NCBI GenBank assembly: GCA_007133145.1
Contig: SLNF01000124.1
Span: 1 to 6,353 of the forward strand
Length of the DNA: 6,353 bases
Direction: 5' to 3'
From: Nitriliruptorales bacterium
GTDB lineage: Bacteria; Actinomycetota; Nitriliruptoria; Euzebyales; Egibacteraceae
This document shows positions 1-5,557 of this stretch, piece after piece (within the stretch, counting starts at the first letter, position 1; the number at the start of each line of letters is the position of its first letter). Position numbers and translations under genes: made by a program. The notes beneath the pieces were generated by a model. The model saw nothing but the letters and a program-made list of their open reading frames with translations, did not search any database and was not told where the DNA came from.

Positions 1-2
1 CC

Positions 3-590
3 GGGGAGGACCCCACCCCACCGACGCTGGACGGGGCAGGGCCGATCTCGTCGGAGACCGCGCGGATGCTGGCCTGCCGCGTCGACGCCGCGGTGATCGC
101 CACCGGCGGCCGCCACGACGACATCCTCGACGTCGGGCGGCGCCACCGCGACCCCACCCTCGCCCAGATCGACGCGCTGTCCGCCCGCGACCGGCACTGC
201 GTCGGCTGCCGCGCCCCCATCGCCCAATGCGAATCACATCACGTGCAACATTGGGCCGATGGTGGCGCCACCGACCTCGCCAATCTTGTGCTGCTGTGTG
301 CGAACTGCCACTTCCACCTGCACCACCACGGCTGGCGGATCACCCCCACCCCACCCGGTGAGCGCACCGACGCCGATCCCAGCCCCTACCAGCTGACCAG
401 ACCCCCCAACCGACACCACCGCCGCGGCGGCGGGGATGGTTCACGATCCAGCGGTGATCCGCCGGGAACCGACCCGCCCGGCAGAGCCCCGGGCCGGCCG
501 CCGGATGATGAGCGGCCGCCGCCACCCGACCCCCCCGACGACGACCACCCGCCGCCAGCGGGACCGACCCAGCCCACCCTCGACCTCTAG
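3..590 (+). CDS. HNH endonuclease domain protein, DUF222/13E12-like, 5' truncated
   Basis: The reading frame is open to the left edge, so only the last 195 residues are present and the true start lies outside. Numbering from the first internal Met (base 66), a zinc-ribbon HNH domain spans about residues 40-90. It has Cys45-x2-Cys48, the His58-His59 pair, Asn73 and Cys78-x2-Cys81-His82, which is the full set of metal-binding and catalytic positions of the HNH nuclease fold. The stretch before it (GPISSETARMLACRVDAAV) resembles the end of the DUF222 region that precedes HNH in the actinobacterial 13E12 repeat family. After residue 90 the protein becomes a Pro/Asp/Arg-rich, probably disordered tail. 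Members of this family occur in many copies in actinobacterial genomes. They are presumed DNA nucleases but mostly uncharacterised. The motif is clear and the family is likely, but substrate and role are unknown. A stand-alone HNH restriction enzyme is a less likely alternative. Confidence 0.85.
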   Translation, partial: GEDPTPPTLDGAGPISSETARMLACRVDAAVIATGGRHDDILDVGRRHRDPTLAQIDALSARDRHCVGCRAPIAQCESHHVQHWADGGATDLANLVLLCANCHFHLHHHGWRITPTPPGERTDADPSPYQLTRPPNRHHRRGGGDGSRSSGDPPGTDPPGRAPGRPPDDERPPPPDPPDDDHPPPAGPTQPTLDL

Positions 591-611
591 CCCCCCATCG
601 CCCCATCCGCG

Positions 612-635
612 GCGCCCCGGCCACCCCCGGGGCGC
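612..635 (+). terminator. GC-rich hairpin after the HNH gene, possible terminator
   Basis: A perfect 9-bp inverted repeat (gcgccccgg / ccggggcgc) with a 6-nt loop lies 21 nt past the HNH gene stop. No T-tract follows, so it is not a textbook intrinsic terminator. T-poor hairpins are often proposed as terminators in high-GC actinobacteria. The position between two separate transcription units supports the reading, but chance GC-rich symmetry is possible. Confidence 0.4.
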
Positions 636-648
636 ACACCCCTGCCCG

Positions 649-676
649 CACCCTCCGGCCAGCACACCCTCCGGCC
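649..676. repeat. 12-bp tandem direct repeat
   Basis: The 12-mer caccctccggcc occurs at 649-660 and again at 665-676, separated by 4 nt. It lies in non-coding sequence between the HNH gene and the prenyltransferase. No function is evident. It could be a protein-binding pair or simple local duplication in GC-rich DNA. Confidence 0.4.
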
Positions 677-777
677 GAGCGGCCACGGCGAAGGTCAGCG
701 CAAAGGCCGAGCAAGACCGCCGAAGACGGCCATCATCGCGGGGCCGACCGCCCGACGCGGATCGGCTGTTACAGACC

Positions 778-827
778 CGGTCCCGGCCGTCGCCGGTGGT
801 TCGCGCCGTTGGGATCGACCGGGACCG
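778..827. repeat. 9-bp inverted repeat upstream of uppS
   Basis: The arms cggtcccgg (778-786) and ccgggaccg (819-827) are perfect reverse complements separated by 32 nt. The right arm falls where the -35 element of the uppS promoter would sit relative to the -10 at 847. It could be an operator or loop-forming site, but a 9-bp match is not rare in DNA this GC-rich. Confidence 0.3.
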
Positions 828-846
828 CTGGCCCACCCCGTCGGGT

Positions 847-861
847 TAGACTCGACACGGG
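847..861 (+). promoter_or_regulatory. Leaderless promoter (-10 TAGACT) for uppS
   Basis: TAGACT (847-852) matches the actinobacterial -10 consensus TANNNT and stands out in GC-rich DNA. It ends 9 nt before the ATG at 862, so a normal transcription start about 7 nt downstream would fall at 859-862 and give a message with almost no 5' UTR. No Shine-Dalgarno sequence lies in between, which agrees with leaderless translation. No -35 consensus is visible. The box is flanked by a short dyad: cccgt at 837-841 pairs with acggg at 857-861. Confidence 0.55.
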
Positions 862-1617
862 ATGTGGCAGGTCGTCTACCGCCTCTACGAGCGCCGGCTC
901 GCCGCCGGCTTGTCGACGCTGCCCCAGCACGTCGGGCTCATCCTCGACGGCAACCGCCGCTACGCCCGCGAGCGCGGGCTCGGGACCGCCGCAGCGGGCC
1001 ACCGGCAGGGCGCGCGCAAGATCGACGACCTCCTCGAGTGGTGCGCCGAGCTTGGCATCCCCTACGTGACCCTCTGGCTGCTGTCGACCGACAACCTCCG
1101 GCGGGAGGCCGGGGAGGTCGCCGACCTCGTCGACATCATCGCCGAGACCGTCGAACGCATCGCCACTCGTCGACCGGAGGTGCGGCTCACCGCGGTCGGG
1201 GCACTCGACGCGCTGCCCGACCCGCTGGCGCGGGTCCTCAAGGACGCCGAGGAGCGCACCGCCCATGCCCGGGGACTGCACGTGCAGGTCGCCGTCGGCT
1301 ACGGCGGACGCGAGGAGATCGTTGACGCGCTGCGGGCCCTGCTCGTCGAGCGCGAGGCGGCGGGCGACGCCCTGCCGGAGGTCATCGACTCCCTCTCCCT
1401 CGAGGAGATCGCCGCCCACCTCTACACGACCGGCACCCCGGACCCCGACCTCATCATCCGTACCTCCGGGGAGATCCGCCTCTCGGGCTTCCTGCTCTGG
1501 CAGTCGGCGCACTCGGAGTTCCACTTCTGCGACGCCTACTGGCCCGACTTCCGCAAGACCGACTTCCTGCGGGCCCTGCGGGACTACGCCTCGCGCAAGC
1601 GCCGCTTCGGCCAGTGA
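862..1617 (+). CDS. uppS: Isoprenyl transferase (cis-prenyltransferase; short-chain Z-FPP synthase-like)
   Basis: The product condenses isopentenyl diphosphate with an allylic diphosphate in the cis configuration, feeding the polyprenyl-phosphate carriers used in cell-wall assembly. The 251-residue length is typical of the family. Signature motifs are in order: LILDGNRRYA at 27-36 with catalytic Asp29 and the phosphate-binding Asn-Arg-Arg, LLSTDNL at 73-79, GYGGREEIVDA at 146-156, RTSGEIRLSGFLLWQ at 200-214, and Glu219 in HSEFHF as the second metal ligand. The YRLYE N-terminus, LLSTDNL (long-chain enzymes usually have FSTENW) and the FLRALRDY C-terminus recall the mycobacterial Z,E-farnesyl diphosphate synthase Rv1086 more than decaprenyl synthase Rv2361c. 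A C15 product is therefore inferred, not shown. The ATG at 862 fits both the family N-terminus and the adjacent -10 box. The enzyme is presumably cytosolic or membrane-peripheral. Confidence 0.93.
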   Translation: MWQVVYRLYERRLAAGLSTLPQHVGLILDGNRRYARERGLGTAAAGHRQGARKIDDLLEWCAELGIPYVTLWLLSTDNLRREAGEVADLVDIIAETVERIATRRPEVRLTAVGALDALPDPLARVLKDAEERTAHARGLHVQVAVGYGGREEIVDALRALLVEREAAGDALPEVIDSLSLEEIAAHLYTTGTPDPDLIIRTSGEIRLSGFLLWQSAHSEFHFCDAYWPDFRKTDFLRALRDYASRKRRFGQ

Positions 1618-1656
1618 GTCGCGTCGAGCCTCGGGCCTGTGGAGGTCGTCGCTCGC

Positions 1657-1672
1657 TACGATGACACCGTCG
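1657..1672 (+). promoter_or_regulatory. Possible internal promoter (-10 TACGAT) after uppS
   Basis: TACGAT (1657-1662) matches TANNNT and lies 10 nt before an ATG at 1673, nearly the same geometry as the uppS promoter. It would start a message at about 1669 that carries the two tiny ORFs, the 185-aa gene and phoH. No -35 consensus is visible. The alternative is simple readthrough from uppS, whose stop is 39 nt upstream. Confidence 0.35.
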
Positions 1673-1693
1673 ATGACCGAGACCCGCCGATGA
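1673..1693 (+). CDS. Tiny ORF MTETRR, possible leader peptide
   Basis: A six-codon ORF starts at the ATG placed 10 nt after a -10-like box. An in-frame ATG at 1661 would extend it to 10 codons but overlaps that box. Its TGA overlaps the ATG at 1690 as ATGA. It resembles nothing known and could be chance. It is recorded because stop-start overlaps continue downstream into the 185-aa gene, so it might affect translation of that gene by reinitiation. Confidence 0.25.
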   Translation: MTETRR

Positions 1694-1725
1694 CCCGCCC
1701 GCGCCGCCGGCGGAGCCTGCGATGA
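1690..1725 (+). CDS. Tiny ORF MTRPRRRRSLR, possible leader peptide
   Basis: This eleven-codon ORF opens inside the stop of the preceding tiny ORF and closes with a TGA that overlaps the ATG at 1722 (ATGA). The peptide is arginine-rich, with seven basic residues. It runs across the ribosome-binding site of the next gene, so ribosomes translating it would be delivered to that start. Arg-rich short frames are easily produced by GC-rich non-coding DNA, so expression is uncertain. Confidence 0.25.
   Translation: MTRPRRRRSLR
1709..1715 (+). promoter_or_regulatory. Ribosome-binding site for the 185-aa gene
   Basis: GGCGGAG ends 6 nt before the ATG at 1722 and is a moderate match to the anti-Shine-Dalgarno sequence. 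It supports that ATG over alternatives and contrasts with the other genes here whose starts lack a Shine-Dalgarno sequence. Confidence 0.5.
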
Positions 1726-2279
1726 GCCTCATCGTCGAGCTCGTCGCCGCCGCCCAGGCGCCACCGCGCGCCGACGAAGCCGCGCCCGGACCGCTCGACG
1801 AGCTCGGCGCCGCCCGCGCGGCGGCCCTCGCCCACGAGCTCACTGCCTCCGACCCGGACGTGCGCGCGCTGTGCACCGCGCCGTCCCCAAGGTGCCGCGC
1901 GACGCTCGTGCCCCTCGCCGCGGCCAGCGGCCTCGAGGTCGAGGTCGTCGAAGCCCTCGGCTGGCCCGCCGAGATCCCCACCGACGACGCCGGCGACGCG
2001 TGGGTCGACGCGGCCTGGGAGGGCGGTCGGGCCCTGCGCTTCCTCGAGGGGCGACTCGCCGAGGCCGCCCGCTACGGCCGGTCCGCCCGGCTCGTGGCCT
2101 GCGCCCCCGCAGAGGTCGTCGCCGCGGTCACCGCGCTGCTCGCCGGCCGGGACGGCCTCGACCTCGCCGACGTGCACTGCCCCGACGCCGGCCGATTCAC
2201 CCTCGCCTTCACCGACGGGCGCGCCACGAGCGCGGTGCGCCGCCCTCCGCCCCCCGCCCGACGACGACAGGAGTCCTGA
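1722..2279 (+). CDS. Histidine-phosphatase-fold protein lacking both catalytic histidines (putative pseudoenzyme)
   Basis: The 185-residue product keeps the frame of the histidine phosphatase (phosphoglycerate mutase-like) superfamily. It has an N-terminal strand, then LVAAAQAPPR at 7-16, LDELGAARAAALAHEL at 25-40, TAPSPRCRAT at 52-61 and PLAAASGLEVEVVEALG at 64-80. Active members carry LVRHAxAxxR at the first motif, with the phosphorylated His. Here Arg-His-Ala is Ala9-Ala10-Ala11. The second motif, normally VSHGxVI, reads VACAPAEVV (125-133), also without His. Arg57 of the SPxxRCxxT motif remains. The acidic loop residues and the C-terminal strands are recognisable, and the end is a Pro/Arg tail. 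I infer a non-catalytic relative used for binding. The gene overlaps phoH by one base (TGATG), so the two are probably co-translated. The family assignment rests on motif spacing and is moderately secure; the function is unknown. Confidence 0.72.
   Translation: MSLIVELVAAAQAPPRADEAAPGPLDELGAARAAALAHELTASDPDVRALCTAPSPRCRATLVPLAAASGLEVEVVEALGWPAEIPTDDAGDAWVDAAWEGGRALRFLEGRLAEAARYGRSARLVACAPAEVVAAVTALLAGRDGLDLADVHCPDAGRFTLAFTDGRATSAVRRPPPPARRRQES
2269..2273 (+). promoter_or_regulatory. Shine-Dalgarno for phoH
   Basis: AGGAG lies 5 nt before the ATG at 2279, inside the last codons of the 185-aa gene. It is the strongest Shine-Dalgarno sequence in the window and fixes the phoH start, although the frame stays open far upstream. 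Confidence 0.75.
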
Positions 2280-3622
2280 TGGCCGCAGAGGTCCCGACGA
2301 CGTTCGTGCTCGACACCTGCGTGCTGCTCGCCGACCCCAACGCGCTGCACCGCTTCGACGAGCACGAGGTCGTCCTGCCGCTCGTCGTCGTCGAGGAGCT
2401 CGACCGTCAGAAGGCGCGCATGGACGAGGTCGGCCGCAACGCCAGGCAGGCGGTGCGCCTCCTCGAGGAGCTCCGCCTTGAGAGTCGCAGTGGGCTGCGG
2501 GAGCCGATCACGCTGCCGAGCGGGGGCACCTTCCGCGTCGAGGGCAACGGTGTCGACGAGACCCTGCCGAGCTACCTCGACCCCGACAAGCCCGACCACC
2601 GCATCCTCTCGGTGGCGAAGTCGCTCGCCGGCACCCTCGTGACGAAGGACGGGGCGCTGCGGATCAAGGCGAGCCAGCTCGGCGTCGACGTCGAGGACTA
2701 CCGCGCCGACACCGTCGAGGTCGACGAACGCTACACCGGCATTGCCGACCTCGCGGTCGACGAGGCCACCATGGGCACCCTCCACGGCGCCGGCAAGGCC
2801 GTGCTCCCCGAGGCCGTGGCCGAGCAGGCGCCGCTGTGCCGCAACCAGTGCGTCATCCTGCGCGCCGGTCCGTCGTCCTCGGGGCTCGCACGGGTCGTCG
2901 ACGTGTCCCCCGACGGGGCAGCGACCGTCGAGCGCATCACCGGCAGCCCGCGTGCCTTCGGCGTGAATCCCCGCGACGTGCGCCAGACCTTCGCCCTCGA
3001 CCTCCTCACCGACCCCGACGTGCCGTGCGTCTCCCTCATGGGCATGGCCGGTACCGGCAAGACCTTCCTCGCGCTGGCCGCGGGGCTCGAGCAGGTCCTC
3101 GAGTCGCGCACCTACCGCCGCCTGTCGGTGTACCGCCCCCTCGTGGCCGTCGGCCGCCAGGAGGTCGGCTACCTGCCAGGCGACCTCGACGAGAAGCTCC
3201 AGCCATGGATGGCCGCGGTCTACGACAACCTCTACGCGCTCTTCCGACGCGACGACGACGGCTGGGGATCGGACCAGCGCTCTGTGCAGGCCACCGTCGA
3301 TGCGCTCCTCGACCGCGGGGAGCTCGAGACCGCGGCGATCACCTACCTGCGCGGCCGTTCGATCACCGACGAGTTCGTCATCGTCGACGAGGCCCAGAAC
3401 CTCGAGCTGCCGACGCTCAAGGTCATCCTCACCCGCATGGCCGCCGGCTCGAAGGTCGTGTTCTGCGGCGACCTCAGCCAGGTCGACAACCCCTACATCT
3501 CGCCGTACGGGGGGATGGCCGCGCTCATCGAGACGCTCAAGGGCACCGACCTCTTCGGCCACGTCGCCCTGTCGAAGGGGGTGCGCTCGCCGCTGGCCGA
3601 GCTCGCCGCGACCAGCTTCTAG
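2279..3622 (+). CDS. phoH: PIN-PhoH fusion protein (PhoH2-type ATP-dependent ribonuclease/helicase)
   Basis: The 447-residue product joins an N-terminal PIN ribonuclease domain (about 6-145) to a C-terminal PhoH ATPase domain (about 232-447), the usual size of PhoH2. PIN acidic residues are visible: Asp12 in VLDTCVLL, Glu39/Glu40 in VVVEELD, Asp106 in KPDHRIL and Asp124 in TKDG. The ATPase part has Walker A GMAGTGKT at 255-262, the PhoH signature around YRPLVAVG and GYLPGDLDEKLQPW (285-310), Walker B FVIVDEAQN at 366-374, VVFCGDLSQVDNPY at 393-406 and a possible arginine finger at Arg436. Known PhoH2 proteins from mycobacteria (Rv1095) unwind and cleave RNA with ATP. The frame is open upstream of 2279, but AGGAG, the overlap with the previous gene and family length support MAAEVPTTF as the N-terminus. 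All catalytic residues seem intact. It is cytosolic and probably co-expressed with the upstream pseudo-phosphatase. Confidence 0.95.
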   Translation: MAAEVPTTFVLDTCVLLADPNALHRFDEHEVVLPLVVVEELDRQKARMDEVGRNARQAVRLLEELRLESRSGLREPITLPSGGTFRVEGNGVDETLPSYLDPDKPDHRILSVAKSLAGTLVTKDGALRIKASQLGVDVEDYRADTVEVDERYTGIADLAVDEATMGTLHGAGKAVLPEAVAEQAPLCRNQCVILRAGPSSSGLARVVDVSPDGAATVERITGSPRAFGVNPRDVRQTFALDLLTDPDVPCVSLMGMAGTGKTFLALAAGLEQVLESRTYRRLSVYRPLVAVGRQEVGYLPGDLDEKLQPWMAAVYDNLYALFRRDDDGWGSDQRSVQATVDALLDRGELETAAITYLRGRSITDEFVIVDEAQNLELPTLKVILTRMAAGSKVVFCGDLSQVDNPYISPYGGMAALIETLKGTDLFGHVALSKGVRSPLAELAATSF

Positions 3623-3641
3623 CCCTCGCGCCACCGCGCAT

Positions 3642-3661
3642 CCTACGCTACCGTAGGTTTC
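3642..3661 (+). promoter_or_regulatory. fadD promoter with perfect 6-bp dyad (possible operator)
   Basis: CCTACG (3642-3647) and CGTAGG (3652-3657) form a perfect inverted repeat around a 4-nt centre in the 39-nt gap between phoH and fadD. Two -10-like boxes overlap it: TACGCT (3644-3649) and TACCGT (3649-3654). TACCGT lies 7 nt from the ATG at 3662, which predicts a transcription start at about 3661 and a leaderless message. No Shine-Dalgarno sequence precedes the ATG. A dyad sitting on the -10 is typical of a repressor operator, and TetR-type regulators commonly control fatty-acid genes this way. The regulator is not in this window. A short stem-loop ending phoH transcription is an alternative, but only three Ts follow. 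Confidence 0.5.
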
Positions 3662-5434
3662 ATGGAGGCCACGATTCCCGCCGAGGTCAGCGGCCCACCC
3701 CTCAGCGGCCCGCCGGCGCGCCATGCGCTGGCCGGACTCTGGTCCTGGGCCGACGCCGAGCCCACCCGTCCGTTGCTCGCCCACCACGACGGCGAGGCTT
3801 TCGTCGAGCACACCGCCGCGCGCCTGCGCGAGGGTGTGCGCGAGCTCGCCGCCGGCCTCATCGCCCGGGGTGTGGCCACCGGTGAGCGCGTGGCGCTGCT
3901 CGCGCCCACCGGTGTCGACTGGGTCTACGCCGACGCGGCGATCCTCGCCGCCGGGGCGGTGAGCGTGCCGATCTACGACACGAGCTCGCCCCAGCAGGTC
4001 GAGCGCATCCTCGATGACAGCGGCGCGGTGCTCCTGCTCGTCGCGACCGCGGCGCAGCGCGAGGCGCTCGCCCCGCTCGCCGCAGCCCTGCCGGGCGCCC
4101 CGGAGGTGCTCGCCTTCGAGGAGGGTGCGGCCGCCCGACTCGCCGAGGACGGCCGCGGTCACCACGAGGAGGTCGAGGCGCGCGTCGCGGGGCTCAGCAG
4201 CGGCGACCTCGCAGCGCTCATCTACTCCTCGGGCACGACCGGCGAGCCCAAGGGCTGCGAGCTCACCCACGCCAACCTCTGCGCCAACGCCCGGCAGACC
4301 GCCGAGCAGGTGCCCGAGCTCTTCGAACCCGGTGCGCGCACGCTCGTTTTCCTGCCGCTGGCCCACGCCCTCGCGCGCATCCAGCTGCAGACCTCGCTCG
4401 AGCAGGGGGTGCTCACCGGCCTCGCGACGAGCCTCGAGCGGCTCTCCGCCGAACTCGCGGCCTTCCACCCGACGTTCATCGTCGGTGTGCCGCGGGTCTT
4501 CGAGAAGGTGCATGCGGCTGCGCGCGCGAAGGCCGCCGAGGCCGGCCGGGAGCGGGTCTTCGATCGTGCCGCCGACGTCGCGAGGCGCTGGTCACGGGCA
4601 AAGCGCGGCGGGGGCGGGTCGTGGGGGTTGCGCCTGCAGCACCGCCTCTTCGACCGCCTGGTCTACGGCAGGCTGCGGGAGGCCTTCGGCGGCGAGCTCA
4701 CGCTCGCGATCTGCGGTGGCGCCCCGCTCGATGCCGACCTCGGACGCTTCTTCGACGGCCTCGGGGTGACCGTCCTGCCCGGCTACGGCCTCACCGAGGC
4801 CTCGCCGATCGTCTCCGGCGGACCCGTGGCCACCGTCGACTACGACACCGTCGGGGAGGTCTTCCCCTCGACGACGGTGCGCCTCGCCGAGGACGGCGAG
4901 ATCCTCATCGCCGGCCCGCAGGTCTTCGGCGGTTACTGGCGCGACCCCACGGCCTCCGCCGAGGTCCTCGACGGCGGCTGGCTGCGCACCGGTGACCTCG
5001 GCAGGCTCACGCCACAGGGCCAGCTCGTCATCACCGGCCGCAAGAAGGAGATCCTCGTCACCGCCGGGGGCAAGAACGTCGTGCCGGGACCGCTCGCCGA
5101 CCGTGTGCGCGCCCACCCGCTCGTCGAGCACGTCGTCGTCGTCGGTGAGGGCCGCGCCTTCGTCGGCGCGCTCGTCTTCCTCGACCACGACGAGCTCGCC
5201 CGGCGGGGAATCGACCCGACGCCGCCGCTCGACGAGGCACCGCTGCGCGCCGAGCTCGACGCGGCGGTCGCCGAGGCCAACGCGATGGTCTCCCGTGGCG
5301 AGGCGATTCGGGCCTACCGAATCATCACCGCGCCGCTGTCGATCAGCCAAGGTGAGCTCACCCCCACCCAGAAGCTGCGACGGCGCCCCGTCGAGTCGCG
5401 CTTCGCCGACGAGATCGAGGCGCTCTACCTCTGA
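3662..5434 (+). CDS. fadD: Long-chain acyl-CoA synthetase (AMP-forming), FadD15-like
   Basis: This ANL-superfamily enzyme activates fatty acids to acyl-adenylates and then acyl-CoA. All core motifs are present across 590 residues: P-loop YSSGTTGEPKG at 188-198 followed by CELTHANL, LPLAHALARI at 231-240, VGVPRVFEKV at 274-283, CGGAPLD at 351-357, GYGLTEASP at 374-382, LRTGDLG at 441-447 with the ribose-binding Asp, hinge GRKKEILVTAGGKNV at 459-473, and the catalytic C-terminal lysine Lys571 in LTPTQK. KGCELTH, GGKNVVPGPLADRVRAHPLV and the LRRRPV ending resemble mycobacterial FadD15 and other bacterial long-chain synthetases. The acyl chain length cannot be read from sequence. No transmembrane segment is apparent; it is probably cytosolic or membrane-peripheral. 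The ATG at 3662 is the first in frame and lies beside a -10 box. It is probably a separate transcription unit from phoH, although readthrough across 39 nt is possible. Confidence 0.95.
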   Translation: MEATIPAEVSGPPLSGPPARHALAGLWSWADAEPTRPLLAHHDGEAFVEHTAARLREGVRELAAGLIARGVATGERVALLAPTGVDWVYADAAILAAGAVSVPIYDTSSPQQVERILDDSGAVLLLVATAAQREALAPLAAALPGAPEVLAFEEGAAARLAEDGRGHHEEVEARVAGLSSGDLAALIYSSGTTGEPKGCELTHANLCANARQTAEQVPELFEPGARTLVFLPLAHALARIQLQTSLEQGVLTGLATSLERLSAELAAFHPTFIVGVPRVFEKVHAAARAKAAEAGRERVFDRAADVARRWSRAKRGGGGSWGLRLQHRLFDRLVYGRLREAFGGELTLAICGGAPLDADLGRFFDGLGVTVLPGYGLTEASPIVSGGPVATVDYDTVGEVFPSTTVRLAEDGEILIAGPQVFGGYWRDPTASAEVLDGGWLRTGDLGRLTPQGQLVITGRKKEILVTAGGKNVVPGPLADRVRAHPLVEHVVVVGEGRAFVGALVFLDHDELARRGIDPTPPLDEAPLRAELDAAVAEANAMVSRGEAIRAYRIITAPLSISQGELTPTQKLRRRPVESRFADEIEALYL

Positions 5435-5543
5435 GCGCGGCGGGCCTGCCGAGTCGCGGTGAGGCCCCGGCCACCCCTCGCGTGAAGGTCCCCAGCCGAC
5501 GCCGGTGCGCCGCGACCGCCGGTCGGCGGACGGGGTCGCCCCC

Positions 5544-5557
5544 TACACTCCGCGGTC
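5544..5557 (+). promoter_or_regulatory. Leaderless promoter (-10 TACACT) for the MgtE-like gene
   Basis: TACACT (5544-5549) matches TANNNT and ends 8 nt before the GTG at 5558, predicting a transcription start at about 5556. There is no Shine-Dalgarno sequence between it and the GTG. A small hairpin, ccgcc/ggcgg around ggtc (5516-5529), lies just upstream near the -35 region. No -35 consensus is seen. The rest of the fadD-mgtE gap (5435-5543) holds nothing convincing. Confidence 0.5.

Noticed and set aside
769..1524. Open frame of 251 codons on the - strand over uppS
   Set aside because: It is a mirror of the uppS codon bias with no recognisable motif. The + strand frame carries all cis-prenyltransferase signatures.
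1871..2278. Upstream extension of the phoH frame
   Set aside because: The extension is Arg/Pro-rich, overlaps the 185-aa gene in another frame and has no domain. AGGAG at 2269-2273 and normal family length favour the ATG at 2279.
2383..2400. Short runs of the triplet gtc (also near 5131-5144) as microsatellites
   Set aside because: They encode Val runs in conserved core strands of PhoH and FadD and reflect codon preference.
2072..4513. Very long open frame (over 800 codons) on the - strand across phoH and fadD
   Set aside because: It lies antisense to two genes with complete, recognisable motif sets, its translation is low-complexity and resembles no family I know, and long antisense frames are expected where third positions are almost all G or C.
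5455..5482. Imperfect stem (cgc-gagg / cctc-gcg, with a bulge) after fadD as a terminator
   Set aside because: The stem is interrupted by a 3-nt bulge, has an 11-nt loop and lacks a T-tract. It is too weak to list as a feature.
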